The notes under the pieces are model-generated. The model saw only the letters and a list, made by a program, of their open reading frames with translations, had not been told where the DNA came from and searched no databases. Shown here piece after piece: positions 8,061 to 20,587 of a DNA stretch of 62,083 bases; position 1 is the first letter of the stretch; each line of letters starts with the position of its first letter. This stretch comes from Verrucomicrobiota bacterium (GTDB taxonomy: Bacteria; Verrucomicrobiota; Verrucomicrobiia; Opitutales; Opitutaceae): NCBI GenBank assembly GCA_947471035.1, contig CANIWJ010000005.1, positions 1 through 62,083 of the forward strand, written 5' to 3'. The translations under genes and the position numbers were made by a program.

Positions 8061-8825
8061 TTACAACGCGATTTCGACGCCGACGGGGCAATGGTCGCTG
8101 CCGAGCACGGCGGGTTCGATCCAGGCGTTGATGAGTTTCGGGCGCAGGGCGGCGGAGGCCAGGAAGTAGTCGATGCGCCAGCCCACGTTCCGGCCGCGGG
8201 CGCCGCCGCGATAGCTCCACCACGAGTATTTGCCGGGCGAGGAGTCGAAGGCGCGGAAGGTGTCCACGAAACCGGCGTCGATGAAGCGGGTGAAGCCGGC
8301 GCGCTCTTCGGGGGTGAAGCCAGGGTTCGCCACGTTTTCCTTGGGCCGGGCGAGGTCGATTTCCTTGTGGGCGACGTTGAAATCGCCGCACACGACGACG
8401 GGTTTGGTTTTTTCGAGGCCTTGGAGGAAATCGAGGAAGACACGGTCCCAGACCTGACGGTAGGCGAGGCGGCGCAGCTCGTCCTGGGCGTTGGGGGTGT
8501 AGACGTTGACGAGGAAAAAGGTGTCGAACTCGGCGGTGAGCACGCGACCCTCGGCGTCGTGTTCGGGCGCGCCCATGCCGAAACGGACGGTGAGCGGGGC
8601 GTGTTTGCTGAGGAGGGCGGTGCCGCTGTAGCCCTTTTTCTCGGCGGCGTAGAAGGTGACGGATTTGTAGTCGCCGGGCCAGGAGACGTGGGCGATGTCG
8701 CCCGGGTGGCACTTGGTTTCCTGGAGGCAGATGGCGTCGGCCCCGCTGGCGAGCATCCACGGCAGGAGGGTGTTTTTATCGAGTCCGGCGCGGGCGCCGT
8801 TTACGTTCCAAGAGAGAAATTTCAT
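8061..8825 (-). CDS. xth: Exodeoxyribonuclease III (AP endonuclease)
   Basis: A 254-residue enzyme of the exonuclease/endonuclease/phosphatase fold that cleaves DNA at abasic sites and degrades 3' ends during base-excision repair. Motifs in order are MKFLSWNVNGARAG, ICLQETKC with the metal-binding Glu, VNVYTPNA, CGDFNVAHKEIDLA, WWSYRGGARGRNVGWRIDYF and a C-terminal LGSDHCPVGV with the catalytic His. The start at 8825 gives the standard N-terminus; longer frames upstream add unrelated residues. It is divergent from the cystathionine gamma-synthase gene across about 114 bp. Confidence 0.96.
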   Translation of the reverse strand: MKFLSWNVNGARAGLDKNTLLPWMLASGADAICLQETKCHPGDIAHVSWPGDYKSVTFYAAEKKGYSGTALLSKHAPLTVRFGMGAPEHDAEGRVLTAEFDTFFLVNVYTPNAQDELRRLAYRQVWDRVFLDFLQGLEKTKPVVVCGDFNVAHKEIDLARPKENVANPGFTPEERAGFTRFIDAGFVDTFRAFDSSPGKYSWWSYRGGARGRNVGWRIDYFLASAALRPKLINAWIEPAVLGSDHCPVGVEIAL

Positions 8826-8939
8826 TGCGGGTAAAAAGCGCACCTTCTGCGGGCTTGATGGGTATTTCAACCCCGCAGCCAGGTTCTTCGCGGTCTTGCC
8901 ATTGGGCGGGCGTGGGCCGTCATGTGGTGCTTTCCGCCC

Positions 8940-10490
8940 ATGACCGCTCTCGTTCATCGCCCGCTTGGCCAACGTATTCCGGATCGCTTGCACGCAGTCT
9001 CCTGCAGTCTGCCGACCATGCGCGACGTGATTGGTTACGAGGAGAAGGACCCGGCAATCACCGCGCACCTGACCAGCGGGTATCCGCGCTTCGTGGTGCA
9101 CCCGTTGTTGCAGCGTGCGGCGGTGGTACTCCAACGCACGCAGGCCGGGCTAGCTGGCCGGGAAATCTGGTTGTGCGCCGGTCCGGCGGTGGCGGCGGCG
9201 CTCCATGCCCATCTCGACGGAGTGGGTGAAGTGGTGTCGGTGACGCCTTATCTGACCGCGTATGCCTTTCCGTCGGCGGTGAGCTTGGCCGATGACGTGG
9301 CGGCGGCGCTTTCGAGACGCACCAAGCATTTTTTGCAACACACCGGGGGCTTCGCGTCTTCGCGCGCGGCTGAGGATTGGCTGGCGGCGAGGAGGGAGAT
9401 CGAGGCGGTAGTGCCGGTCCCGAATGAGGCGGCGGCCAAGGCGGCCAGCGAGCAGGTGTGCGGCGCGATGGCCGGATTTTTTGGCGCGGGACTCACCGCC
9501 GATGCGGTTTGCCTGACGCCAAGCGGCATGGCTGCGACCTACGCGGCCTTTCAAGCGGTCAACGCAGTGCAGGCCCCGCGTGGTCGCACGCGCTGGGTGC
9601 AGCTCGGCTGGCTGTATCTCGATACGATCGCGATCCTGCAAAAATTCACAGCAACCCCGGCCGACGATTATTTGCACCATGCCGATGTGTTCGATCTGAC
9701 GGGTTTGGGAAAGCTGTTCGTCGCCCATGCCGGTCAGATCGCGGGGGTGCTGGCTGAGGTGCCAACCAATCCATTGATCCAGACGCCCTCCTTGCCCGCC
9801 CTGCTCGCACTTTGCCGGGCACACGGGGTGGCGCTGGTGGTGGATCCGACCATAGCCTCGACGCTCAACGTGGACGTGCTGCCTCACGCCGATGTGGTGG
9901 TGAATTCGCTCACCAAATACACCGCCGGCGAGGGCGACGTGATTCTCGGTGCGGCGGCGGTGAATCCCGCTTCGCCGCTGGCGGCGGAACTGCGTCCGGC
10001 CCTGGTAGCGGCGGCGGCGCTCGCCCCGGTGTATCCGCGCGATCTCGTGCGTCTGGCCGAGCAGATCGGGGCGACGCCTTCGCTGGTCGCGCGGATAAAC
10101 GAAAACACTCCGCGCGTGGTCGAGTTTCTCCGTGCGCATCCGCGGGTGGCCGAGGTGTTTTGGAGCGGGCACGTGGCTTCGGCGGCCAACTACGCCGCGC
10201 TCGCCCGCACGCCGGGCAGCGTGGGCTCGATGATCACGTTTACGCTGCGCCCGAGTCTGGCCCTGCCGGCGTTTTATGACCGGGTGCGCATCGCCAAGGG
10301 GCCGAGTTTCGGGCTTTCGACCTCGTTGATCTGTCCGTTCATGTACCTCGCCCATTACGATCTGGTCACCACCGAGGAAGGCAGGGCGGAATTGCGGCGC
10401 AACGGGCTCAATCCTGACTTACTGCGCTTGAGCGTGGGGGCCGAACCGGCGGAGGAAATTATCGCCGCGCTGGCCGAGGCGTTGGATTAA
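8940..10490 (+). CDS. Cystathionine gamma-synthase-like PLP enzyme, fungal Str2-type architecture
   Basis: A 516-residue Cys/Met-metabolism PLP enzyme. The PLP lysine lies in VVNSLTKYTAGEGD, and the PLP-binding SGMAATYAAF and VPTNPLIQTP blocks are present. The N-terminus has an extra region containing PLGQRIPDRLHAVSCSLPT and VIGYEEKDP, which I recognise from fungal Str2/Met-type cystathionine gamma-synthases rather than from the ~390-residue bacterial MetB. The enzyme would condense an O-acyl-homoserine with cysteine in transsulfuration. An ATG at 8922 in the same frame is an alternative start. It precedes deoC by 27 bp on the same strand without an obvious pathway link. Confidence 0.85.
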   Translation: MTALVHRPLGQRIPDRLHAVSCSLPTMRDVIGYEEKDPAITAHLTSGYPRFVVHPLLQRAAVVLQRTQAGLAGREIWLCAGPAVAAALHAHLDGVGEVVSVTPYLTAYAFPSAVSLADDVAAALSRRTKHFLQHTGGFASSRAAEDWLAARREIEAVVPVPNEAAAKAASEQVCGAMAGFFGAGLTADAVCLTPSGMAATYAAFQAVNAVQAPRGRTRWVQLGWLYLDTIAILQKFTATPADDYLHHADVFDLTGLGKLFVAHAGQIAGVLAEVPTNPLIQTPSLPALLALCRAHGVALVVDPTIASTLNVDVLPHADVVVNSLTKYTAGEGDVILGAAAVNPASPLAAELRPALVAAAALAPVYPRDLVRLAEQIGATPSLVARINENTPRVVEFLRAHPRVAEVFWSGHVASAANYAALARTPGSVGSMITFTLRPSLALPAFYDRVRIAKGPSFGLSTSLICPFMYLAHYDLVTTEEGRAELRRNGLNPDLLRLSVGAEPAEEIIAALAEALD

Positions 10491-10517
10491 TTCAGGCGTC
10501 TGGTTATCGTTGCCCAA

Positions 10518-11225
10518 ATGAATTTTACGTCCGCCCAGCTCGCCGCCGCGCTCGATTCGACCAACCTGAGGCTGGATGCGACGGAGGCGGATATCACGAC
10601 CTTGTGCGAGGACGCGGCCAAGCATCGGTTTGCCTGCGTGATGATTTATCCGGCGTCGGTTGCGCACGCGGCCAGGGTGCTGGTGGGCACTGTTATGCGC
10701 ATCGGCACGGTGGTCGGTTTTCCGAGCGGACGGTTCTCGCCCGAGGCCAAGATCGCCGAGGTCGCGGCCGCGCGTGCGTCCGGGGCGCACGAGGTGGATG
10801 TGGTCATGAACTACGCCGCGTTGCTCGACGGCGACTTGGATTGGGTGGATGGGGAATTGCGCGCGGTGGTGCGCGCCGCCCATGCCCAGGGTTTGTTGAT
10901 AAAGATCATCGTCGAGACCTGTTACCTCGACGCCGATCACCGTATCAGCGCATTACGGCTCTGCGAGGATGCGGGGGCGGATTTTATCAAAACGTCCACC
11001 GGCTTCGGCACGGCGGGGGCGCAGGTGGATCACATCGCCGGGTGGGCGGCGGCCCGGCGTGGGCCGATACGGCTCAAGGCCAGCGGCGGCGTAAAAACCC
11101 TCGCCCAAGCCCGCGCCCTGATCGAGGCCGGTGCCACCCGGCTGGGCACGAGCAATGCCGTCCAGCTTCTGGCTGAACTCACTTCCGGCGGCGCGGAGGC
11201 GGCGAGCCCGGGCGGCGGATATTGA
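10518..11225 (+). CDS. deoC: Deoxyribose-phosphate aldolase
   Basis: A 235-residue class I aldolase that splits 2-deoxyribose 5-phosphate into glyceraldehyde 3-phosphate and acetaldehyde. The catalytic Schiff-base lysine is in [10 protein letters not shown] and the second active-site lysine in IRLKASGGV. The family segments [13 protein letters not shown] and [17 protein letters not shown] carry the substrate-binding Asp. The stop codon overlaps a possible TTG start of the helicase gene, so the two are probably translated from one message. Confidence 0.96.
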   Translation: MNFTSAQLAAALDSTNLRLDATEADITTLCEDAAKHRFACVMIYPASVAHAARVLVGTVMRIGTVVGFPSGRFSPEAKIAEVAAARASGAHEVDVVMNYAALLDGDLDWVDGELRAVVRAAHAQGLLIKIIVETCYLDADHRISALRLCEDAGADFIKTSTGFGTAGAQVDHIAGWAAARRGPIRLKASGGVKTLAQARALIEAGATRLGTSNAVQLLAELTSGGAEAASPGGGY

Positions 11226-11239
11226 GCGCCGTGCCGACG

Positions 11240-13837
<2,598 letters not shown>

Positions 13838-13850
13838 AGCATCAGGGCAT

Positions 13851-13874
13851 AAAAAAGCCCGGACATGTCCGGGC
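13851..13874 (-). terminator. Rho-independent terminator (minus strand)
   Basis: A perfect palindromic stem, gcccggac/gtccgggc with central at (13857-13874), is followed on the minus strand by six T residues (13851-13856). It would end transcription of the small gene at 13904 and the kinase upstream of it, and could also block helicase read-through. Confidence 0.8.
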
Positions 13875-13903
13875 TACTAAGTAAGAACTTGATGTGGTTA
13901 GTT

Positions 13904-14095
13904 TTAGGCCAACCAAGCAATTTGCTTTTCCAAGTTTTGAAGGACGTGGCGAGCGACGCGTTGCTGGGCATCGGCATCCATGCGTTCGAGGAATTGATCC
14001 TTTTCCTGAAGGTAGCGCTCGAAGGCGTTTTCGTCCTGCCCCGCCAATTCGCTCAAGGTGAACGAACGGTTTTCAGTGTATGCTTCGGTGATCAT
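13904..14095 (-). CDS. Small acidic protein partnered with the zeta-like kinase
   Basis: A 63-residue protein with no recognised family. It is acidic and predicted helical (segments FTLSELAGQDENAFERYLQEKDQFLERM and QRVARHVLQNLEKQIAWL). It begins 21 bp after the kinase stop codon on the same strand and ends at a terminator, so the pair looks like a two-gene operon. Size, charge and linkage fit an antitoxin, but the order (toxin first) is the reverse of classic epsilon-zeta loci. It could equally be an unrelated small protein. Confidence 0.6.
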   Translation of the reverse strand: MITEAYTENRSFTLSELAGQDENAFERYLQEKDQFLERMDADAQQRVARHVLQNLEKQIAWLA

Positions 14096-14116
14096 GGGGA
14101 GTGTGGTTCTGACAAA

Positions 14117-15091
14117 TCAAACCATGTTGGAAAACTTGGTTCGGTCAAAGATTTCAAGCTCCTTATTCGGCACAACCTGACGGGCAATTAAGCAGGGATC
14201 GCGCCGTTTCGGTGAATCCGGCGGTGTGCCTTCATTTGCAAATACCCAAGTTTCATCAGCGAAAGGCAGGTATTCGCGCCAACAAGCCCGGAATCCCTGG
14301 TGCGATTCCGGCAGACGTTCCGGGTGTGCAAAACGACGGGATTTTCTAGCCCGTTCCATTGCCTGTCGGACCGCCACGTCCAACGGAGTAAATACCGCCA
14401 GGAAAACAACTTTGTAACCTGCAGCACGGACAGTGCGCAGCTTGTCCAAAGTAGGCGCGGCATTGGACATTGAGGAGTCCCAGCCAAAAGACAGTCGCTC
14501 GCGCACCAAGCGGTTAAAGAGGTCGTCTGACATAAGGCGGGCCTCTTCCTGCACCACGGAGCTGGCTCGCCCTTCCCCGAGCCGTTGTAAAAAGCAGTAT
14601 TCCGGCAGGTAGGCTTTGAAATAGTCCACGCCCATGACTTGCCCGCGCTGGATGGGCAATTGGCCATGTTTGACCAAAAAATCCAAAATAGTGGTCTTGC
14701 CGCTGCCGTATCCTCCGCCAACGAAAACGACTACCGGCTCAGCATCTCGTTCGCCGTGCCGCAGGACGTGCCGCACGAGGCAATCGCGGTAGTCGGCCCG
14801 ATCCAGCATGGTGCCGTGTAACAAATAACCAGCCCGGCGTGCGTTGAGGAGATAGGCGCTGGCAAAAGCGGTGTAGGTAACAGTGTCGATTGATGGCTTG
14901 TTGTGCGTGGCGACGGCGACCTCCGCGTCGTCATCCGAAACCAGATAAGGGCGTGTCAAACGGTCGAATGATGCGTGGGACCACCACCATTCCCAGTAGC
15001 ACCGCATAACTTCGGGCTCCAGTGCGAGCTGCTCTGCGGGGAAGCGTTGACCGTCCTTTAGTGCGGCCAGAAGCGAGTCGCGGGTGTGCAT
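14117..15091 (-). CDS. Zeta-toxin-like P-loop kinase
   Basis: A 324-residue protein. Residues 125-134 are a Walker A loop (GGGYGSGKTT, Lys132), followed by GVDYFKAYLPEY, matching the substrate-binding D-x-x-K region of zeta toxins, and by a helical lid. Zeta toxins phosphorylate UDP-N-acetylglucosamine and block cell-wall synthesis; whether this member does so is not known. About 115 residues precede the kinase domain, more than in the minimal toxin, with the aromatic stretch CYWEWWWSHASF. It is the first gene of a two-gene unit with the small protein at 13904. Base composition is lower in GC than the neighbours, which hints at transfer. Confidence 0.75.
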   Translation of the reverse strand: MHTRDSLLAALKDGQRFPAEQLALEPEVMRCYWEWWWSHASFDRLTRPYLVSDDDAEVAVATHNKPSIDTVTYTAFASAYLLNARRAGYLLHGTMLDRADYRDCLVRHVLRHGERDAEPVVVFVGGGYGSGKTTILDFLVKHGQLPIQRGQVMGVDYFKAYLPEYCFLQRLGEGRASSVVQEEARLMSDDLFNRLVRERLSFGWDSSMSNAAPTLDKLRTVRAAGYKVVFLAVFTPLDVAVRQAMERARKSRRFAHPERLPESHQGFRACWREYLPFADETWVFANEGTPPDSPKRRDPCLIARQVVPNKELEIFDRTKFSNMV

Positions 15092-15299
15092 GGAAACGCA
15101 GGTTTAGTAATTCGTTAGCAAATTCAAGGCGGCGGGTTCGCGTTGTTCGTTGGCGAGCCCAAGTTTTCCATGTGATTACCGCACCGTGGCAGGGGGTGGC
15201 GGAGAGCGGCAAGCCCGGCTTTGGTGAGGGAGTTTTGTTTATACTTGTTGGCCAAAGGCGTTGCCTCGCGGGGGAGAGATGGCGTGATCTTTAGGGCGC

Positions 15300-17084
15300 A
15301 TGAAATTAACCGAAAACGTAGCGGCAGCACCGACGCCGCGGGTGTGCAGCGATGGCGTCCGTTTTTGGTGCCTGATGGCTGTTATCTTCGTGTTTAAGCT
15401 GGTGCTGGAGGGGGTGTTTTTCGTCGGGGTGGTCAACCAATACGGTGAGGAATGCCAGTTTGTTTCGCTGGCTTTTTCCGGCCAGATTCCCGGTGAAAGT
15501 TATTGGGATGCCATGACGCGATATACCGTGGTCCAGGATTGGGCGCAGTGGAAGGGCGACCCCGGCGACATGTATCCGTTTCGGGTGTCCGCGTTGTATC
15601 CCAACATCTGGTTTGTGCGGTTGCTGGGCGGGTCGGAATGGGCGATCTCGACGTGGTCCATGCTGACGGGAGTCGGGTCGGTATTGGTGGTGGGCTTGCT
15701 CGGTCGGAAACTGGGCGGGAACGCCATGGGGCTGGGCGCGGCGGTGGTGTTGGCGGCGATTCCCGGGCACGTGCTTTACTCGGCGCGGGTAGCTACGGAC
15801 ATGCCGCAGTTGTTCTACATGGCGACGGGGATCTGCCTCTTGGTTTGCGCGTTGGCGGCAGGCACAGTGAGGCGTCAGCTGGTTTTTGCGGCGGCGGCGG
15901 GGGTGGGGTTCGGGTTGCTTTATCTGGCCAAGTTGCCGCCGGCGTTTTTGGCCCTAGGCTGGGCGCTGTTGATGCCATTCGGGCTGGCGGCGTTTAAGGA
16001 CACGGAAACACTGGTGGCGGGATCGGGAAAATGGCGGCAGGCGGCGGGGATTTCCGGCGCTGTGCTGGCGGGGTTTCTAGTGGTTTTTTTGATCGAAAAC
16101 ATAGCCTACCATCAGCTTTCCGGGCAGTGGTTGCTGCATTGGCGGATCATGGGGGCGAATGCGGTGAACATGGCGGATTGGCGGGGCAAGGAGGCGGCGG
16201 ACTTTGGCTTTATCCGGCTGTGGCTTCCGATTGGCGGGAAGTATGAGTTGTTCGCCCATAGCTACATGTTTGCCCGAAGCTTTTTTCCGGTGGAGTGGTT
16301 CTCGGATGTTTATCAGGCACCCATACACGGGTGGAGCGCGGCGTTGGCGGTGCCGTCGTTGCTGGTGCTGCCGTTTTTGCGGCATGGCCGTCATCGCCTG
16401 CAACTTTGGGTGATCGGGGGCTTTGTGCTTTACTTCATCTATCAGGAGTTTTTGTGGCTTTATCCGACCTGGGAGGACGGGCACTTGAACCTGACCTTTG
16501 TGCATAAGGTGCACCGGTTTATTTTCCCGTGTTACATCGGTATCGCGCTGGTGGCGGGCGCCGGTTTGGCGGCCTTGGGTCGGTGGGCGAAGCGGCTTGG
16601 TGGCAGCAGGTTGGGCGGCGCGGTGCCCGGCGTGATTCTGGTGGTTTATGCGGTGGCGAACCTGGCGCCCACGGCGTTTTTCCATGAGCGACTTCGTCGT
16701 TCTCTGGCGGATACCCGGTTGATCTGCGAAATGGTGCGGCGGCACGCGGAGCCCGGCACCTGGATATACGGGGCGGCGGGCATGGAGCCGTTTTTTCGGC
16801 TCTTGCAGTATCCGGGTCATTACCAATGGGGCTATGCGGTGGACCGAACTCCGGATACCATCGGCCCGGGCTTGGCGGTGGTGGGCGGTTCAAACGGGAT
16901 CGGGCTTTCCCCGGAGATCATTTTTGAACGTTATCCGGTGTGGCTGCAGCCTTATTTCCAGGGCACGGCCGAACCGCCGGCCGGCTGGCGTTTGCTGGAA
17001 ACGATACCGGGCTCCGAGTCGGCTTACATGCCCCCCATTCGGCTGTTGCGGCTGCCCGAACCCAAGCCGGTAAAAACGGAGTGA
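15300..17084 (+). CDS. GT-C family membrane glycosyltransferase (PMT/ArnT-like, GT39-type)
   Basis: A 594-residue polytopic membrane protein with about ten hydrophobic helices, starting around residues 25-45 (CLMAVIFVFKLVLEGVFFVG). The first periplasmic loop contains the acidic pair NQYGEECQFV, where GT-C enzymes keep catalytic acids. The loop after the second helix contains YPFRVSALYPNIWF. The enzyme probably transfers a sugar from a polyprenyl-phosphate donor to a protein or lipid on the periplasmic face; donor and acceptor are unknown. It is directly followed (1 bp gap) by a methyltransferase gene, so both may act on the same glycan or lipid. Confidence 0.78.
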   Translation: MKLTENVAAAPTPRVCSDGVRFWCLMAVIFVFKLVLEGVFFVGVVNQYGEECQFVSLAFSGQIPGESYWDAMTRYTVVQDWAQWKGDPGDMYPFRVSALYPNIWFVRLLGGSEWAISTWSMLTGVGSVLVVGLLGRKLGGNAMGLGAAVVLAAIPGHVLYSARVATDMPQLFYMATGICLLVCALAAGTVRRQLVFAAAAGVGFGLLYLAKLPPAFLALGWALLMPFGLAAFKDTETLVAGSGKWRQAAGISGAVLAGFLVVFLIENIAYHQLSGQWLLHWRIMGANAVNMADWRGKEAADFGFIRLWLPIGGKYELFAHSYMFARSFFPVEWFSDVYQAPIHGWSAALAVPSLLVLPFLRHGRHRLQLWVIGGFVLYFIYQEFLWLYPTWEDGHLNLTFVHKVHRFIFPCYIGIALVAGAGLAALGRWAKRLGGSRLGGAVPGVILVVYAVANLAPTAFFHERLRRSLADTRLICEMVRRHAEPGTWIYGAAGMEPFFRLLQYPGHYQWGYAVDRTPDTIGPGLAVVGGSNGIGLSPEIIFERYPVWLQPYFQGTAEPPAGWRLLETIPGSESAYMPPIRLLRLPEPKPVKTE

Positions 17085-17085
17085 T

Positions 17086-17814
17086 ATGAGTAATTCCAAA
17101 CCCAGTTGTACGCCGTCCAAGCAAAGGACGGTTAACGAGGATCGTAACGCCGACTTCTTCGATGGGTGGGGCGAGTATCATGACATGGTCGGCAGTCTCG
17201 ACACGTATTCCAACAGCGCCCGGGCCTTGGATTCGGAGTTGGCGGGACGGGTGGTGGACGTGGGCAGCGGCGGGGTAGTGAACTACGACTGCTCGCGGAT
17301 AGCCGAATTGGTTTTGGTGGATTTGAGCGAGGTGAAGCAGGCGGGGTCGTCATGGCCGAGCTGCGTGAGGCCGGTTCTAGGGTCGGCGGTGGAGCTGCCT
17401 TTGGAAACGGGCGGCTACGATTGTTTGCTCATGCAGATGGTGGTGCATCATCTGGCGGAGCGGGATTTCGCTACGACCCGCGAGCGGGTGGGGCAGGCTT
17501 TTCGCGAGGCGCAGCGGGTGCTGCGGCCAGGCGGGCGGCTGGTGGTTTTGGAATCGGTGATGCCGGGGGTGTTGGAGTGGGCGGAGCGGTTGGCTTTTCC
17601 GCTTACCCGCCGGATTCTGGCGTGGATGGGTCATCCGCTGGTGTTTCAATGGCGGGCGGCCAGCTTGCGGCGGCTGGCCGTCGAGGCGGGTTTCGGCACG
17701 GCTAAGGAGAGCTGGGTGCCTCGGGGACGTTGGATGATTTTTCTGGGACGTCGGATGCCGACGGCGTTGGTGCCGGTGCGCTTCGTTAAGTTGGTGGCGA
17801 CGAAGGCGGGGTAG
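17086..17814 (+). CDS. Class I SAM-dependent methyltransferase
   Basis: A 242-residue cytoplasmic protein with a Rossmann methyltransferase fold. The glycine-rich SAM motif is VVDVGSGGVVNY, followed by the acidic motif II region LVLVDLSEV and motif III-like YDCLLMQMVVHHLAE, then the post-motif LRPGGRLVVLE. These are the Methyltransf_11 landmarks. The substrate is not visible. Its start codon lies one base after the stop of the glycosyltransferase, implying translational coupling and a shared pathway such as cell-surface lipid or glycan decoration. Confidence 0.85.
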   Translation: MSNSKPSCTPSKQRTVNEDRNADFFDGWGEYHDMVGSLDTYSNSARALDSELAGRVVDVGSGGVVNYDCSRIAELVLVDLSEVKQAGSSWPSCVRPVLGSAVELPLETGGYDCLLMQMVVHHLAERDFATTRERVGQAFREAQRVLRPGGRLVVLESVMPGVLEWAERLAFPLTRRILAWMGHPLVFQWRAASLRRLAVEAGFGTAKESWVPRGRWMIFLGRRMPTALVPVRFVKLVATKAG

Positions 17815-17858
17815 GCGAGTGGGGTGGGCTTATACTCTTTGGCGATCAAACCGGGTCT

Positions 17859-17943
17859 TTAACGCAAAGGCGCGGAGCCGCAGAGAAAGCGCATTCCTTT
17901 AATGGTTTATGTTATTCTCTGCGCCTTTGCGTCTCTGCGTTAA
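17859..17943. repeat. Intergenic inverted repeat of the aacgcaaaggcgc type
   Basis: Left arm 17859-17887 (ttaacgcaaaggcgc...) and right arm 17915-17943 (...gcgcctttgcgtctctgcgttaa) are near-complements around a 27-bp spacer. The sequence occupies the gap between the convergent methyltransferase and rlmN genes. Similar aacgcagagacgcaaaggcgc sequences are, from memory, frequent intergenic repeats in several phyla. It may also work as a bidirectional terminator. Confidence 0.65.
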
Positions 17944-17970
17944 AAGGTCTGAATTGCTGTGTAATCGGTA

Positions 17971-19074
<1,104 letters not shown>

Positions 19075-19262
19075 GGCGAAGGGCGAAGGGGCGCAGAGTC
19101 CTTGGAAAAAGTTAACCACCAATAATTGGGAGAAAGCGGGATATTTGCCGGGATCTGGGCCTTTCGTTTGCGGAAGGGGCGGTGGGGCGCGAGTGGATTG
19201 GTTTTGCGGAGCGGGGAAGCTTAGGTAACCAGAAAGCGCCCGTTGGGAACGGCGGGGTTTTT

Positions 19263-20555
19263 ATGATCACAACCAAGACGGAAACGAAGCGCATGCACTA
19301 TGCCTGGGTCGTCGCGGGGGTGACGTTTTTGACTTTGCTGGCGGCGGCCGGGGGGCGGGCGGCGCCGGGAGTGATGCTGCTGCCGCTGGGCAATGAGCTT
19401 CAATGGAGCCGCGCCACGGTGTCGTCGGTCGTGGCGGTGAATATTTTTCTCTATGGGCTGATCGGGCCGTTTGCGGCGGCGCTTTATGTGCGGCTGGGGC
19501 TGCGGCGGACGATGATGCTGGGCATGACCTTGCTGGCGCTTGGCTACGGGGCTACGGCGTTCATCACCGCTTACTGGCAGTTTTTTATTTTCTGGGGTTT
19601 GGTCGTCGGCGCGGGTTCGGGCCTGGCGGCGACGGTGTTGGGCGCGGCGGTGGCGAATCGCTGGTTCACGAAGCATCGCGGACTGGTGATGGGCCTGCTG
19701 ACCGCGAGTACGGCGACGGGGCAACTGGTGTTTCTGCCGTGGTTTGCCTCGCTGGTGACGACGTCGGGATGGAGAAGCGCGCCGCTGGTCGTGACGTGTG
19801 TCGCGTTGGGCATGATTCCGGTGATCTGGGTTTTCATGCGCGATGAGCCGCGGGACGTGGGTCTGCGTCCGCTGGGTGAAACGGGCGCGGTGGAAACGAC
19901 GCCGCGGGTGGCGGGGAATCCGGCGAAGCTCGCGATCACGACTTTGATCGAGGCGGCGCGCACGAGGGATTTCTGGCTTTTGGCGGGATCTTTTTTCGTG
20001 TGCGGAGCGAGCACCAACGGGCTGATTGGAACGCATTTGGTGGCGGCGGCGTTTGACTGCGGAATCCCCGAGGTGAGAGCCGCCGGGTTGCTGGCGCTGA
20101 TGGGCATCTTCGACCTGGCGGGCACGACGCTCTCGGGGTGGTTGTCGGATCGCTACAACAACCGGGTGCTGCTTTTCGGTTATTACGGGCTGCGCGGCCT
20201 GTCGTTGTTGTTTTTGCCGACGGCGTTGCTCGGTCCGACGGCAGGGCTCGGGGTGTTCGCGGTATTCTACGGGCTGGATTGGATCGCGACGGTGCCTCCG
20301 ACGGTGCGCTTGACGGGGGATGTTTTTGGCAAGGAGCGGGCCAGTATCGTTTTTGGCTGGATCGTGGCCTCCCATCAGGTGGGCGCGGCGTGCGCGGCGT
20401 ATGGTGCGGGGGCGGTGCGAACCGCGTTGGGCAGTTACGCGTGGGCGTTTACCGGTGCGGGCTTGCTGTGCGTGATCGCGGCGCTGGGCGTGCTGACGAT
20501 CGGCAAGAAGAAGACGCCGGCTGGGTCGGACGGCGCGGTGGCGGCGGTCTCGTAG
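19263..20555 (+). CDS. MFS transporter (MCT/OFA-like)
   Basis: A 430-residue major facilitator with twelve predicted membrane helices. The first helix (HYAWVVAGVTFLTLLAAAGG) and the pattern RAAPGVMLLPLGNELQWSRATVS resemble monocarboxylate/oxalate-formate type carriers, which often read W-x-W-S-R near this point. The loop between helices 2 and 3 is atypically LRLGLRRTMML in place of the classic GxLaDrxGrr, while GWLSDRYNNRVLL provides the second-half copy. The substrate is likely a small organic acid. I chose the ATG at 19263 because the longer frame adds non-hydrophobic residues. It converges on the HlyD gene. Confidence 0.85.
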   Translation: MITTKTETKRMHYAWVVAGVTFLTLLAAAGGRAAPGVMLLPLGNELQWSRATVSSVVAVNIFLYGLIGPFAAALYVRLGLRRTMMLGMTLLALGYGATAFITAYWQFFIFWGLVVGAGSGLAATVLGAAVANRWFTKHRGLVMGLLTASTATGQLVFLPWFASLVTTSGWRSAPLVVTCVALGMIPVIWVFMRDEPRDVGLRPLGETGAVETTPRVAGNPAKLAITTLIEAARTRDFWLLAGSFFVCGASTNGLIGTHLVAAAFDCGIPEVRAAGLLALMGIFDLAGTTLSGWLSDRYNNRVLLFGYYGLRGLSLLFLPTALLGPTAGLGVFAVFYGLDWIATVPPTVRLTGDVFGKERASIVFGWIVASHQVGAACAAYGAGAVRTALGSYAWAFTGAGLLCVIAALGVLTIGKKKTPAGSDGAVAAVS

Positions 20556-20587
20556 CGGTTGATGGCGCGCGGGAAAGGCGCGTTTGT

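Noticed and set aside
17859-17943. Inverted repeat considered as an insertion-sequence end
   Set aside because: No transposase or target duplication is present and the element is only 85 bp.
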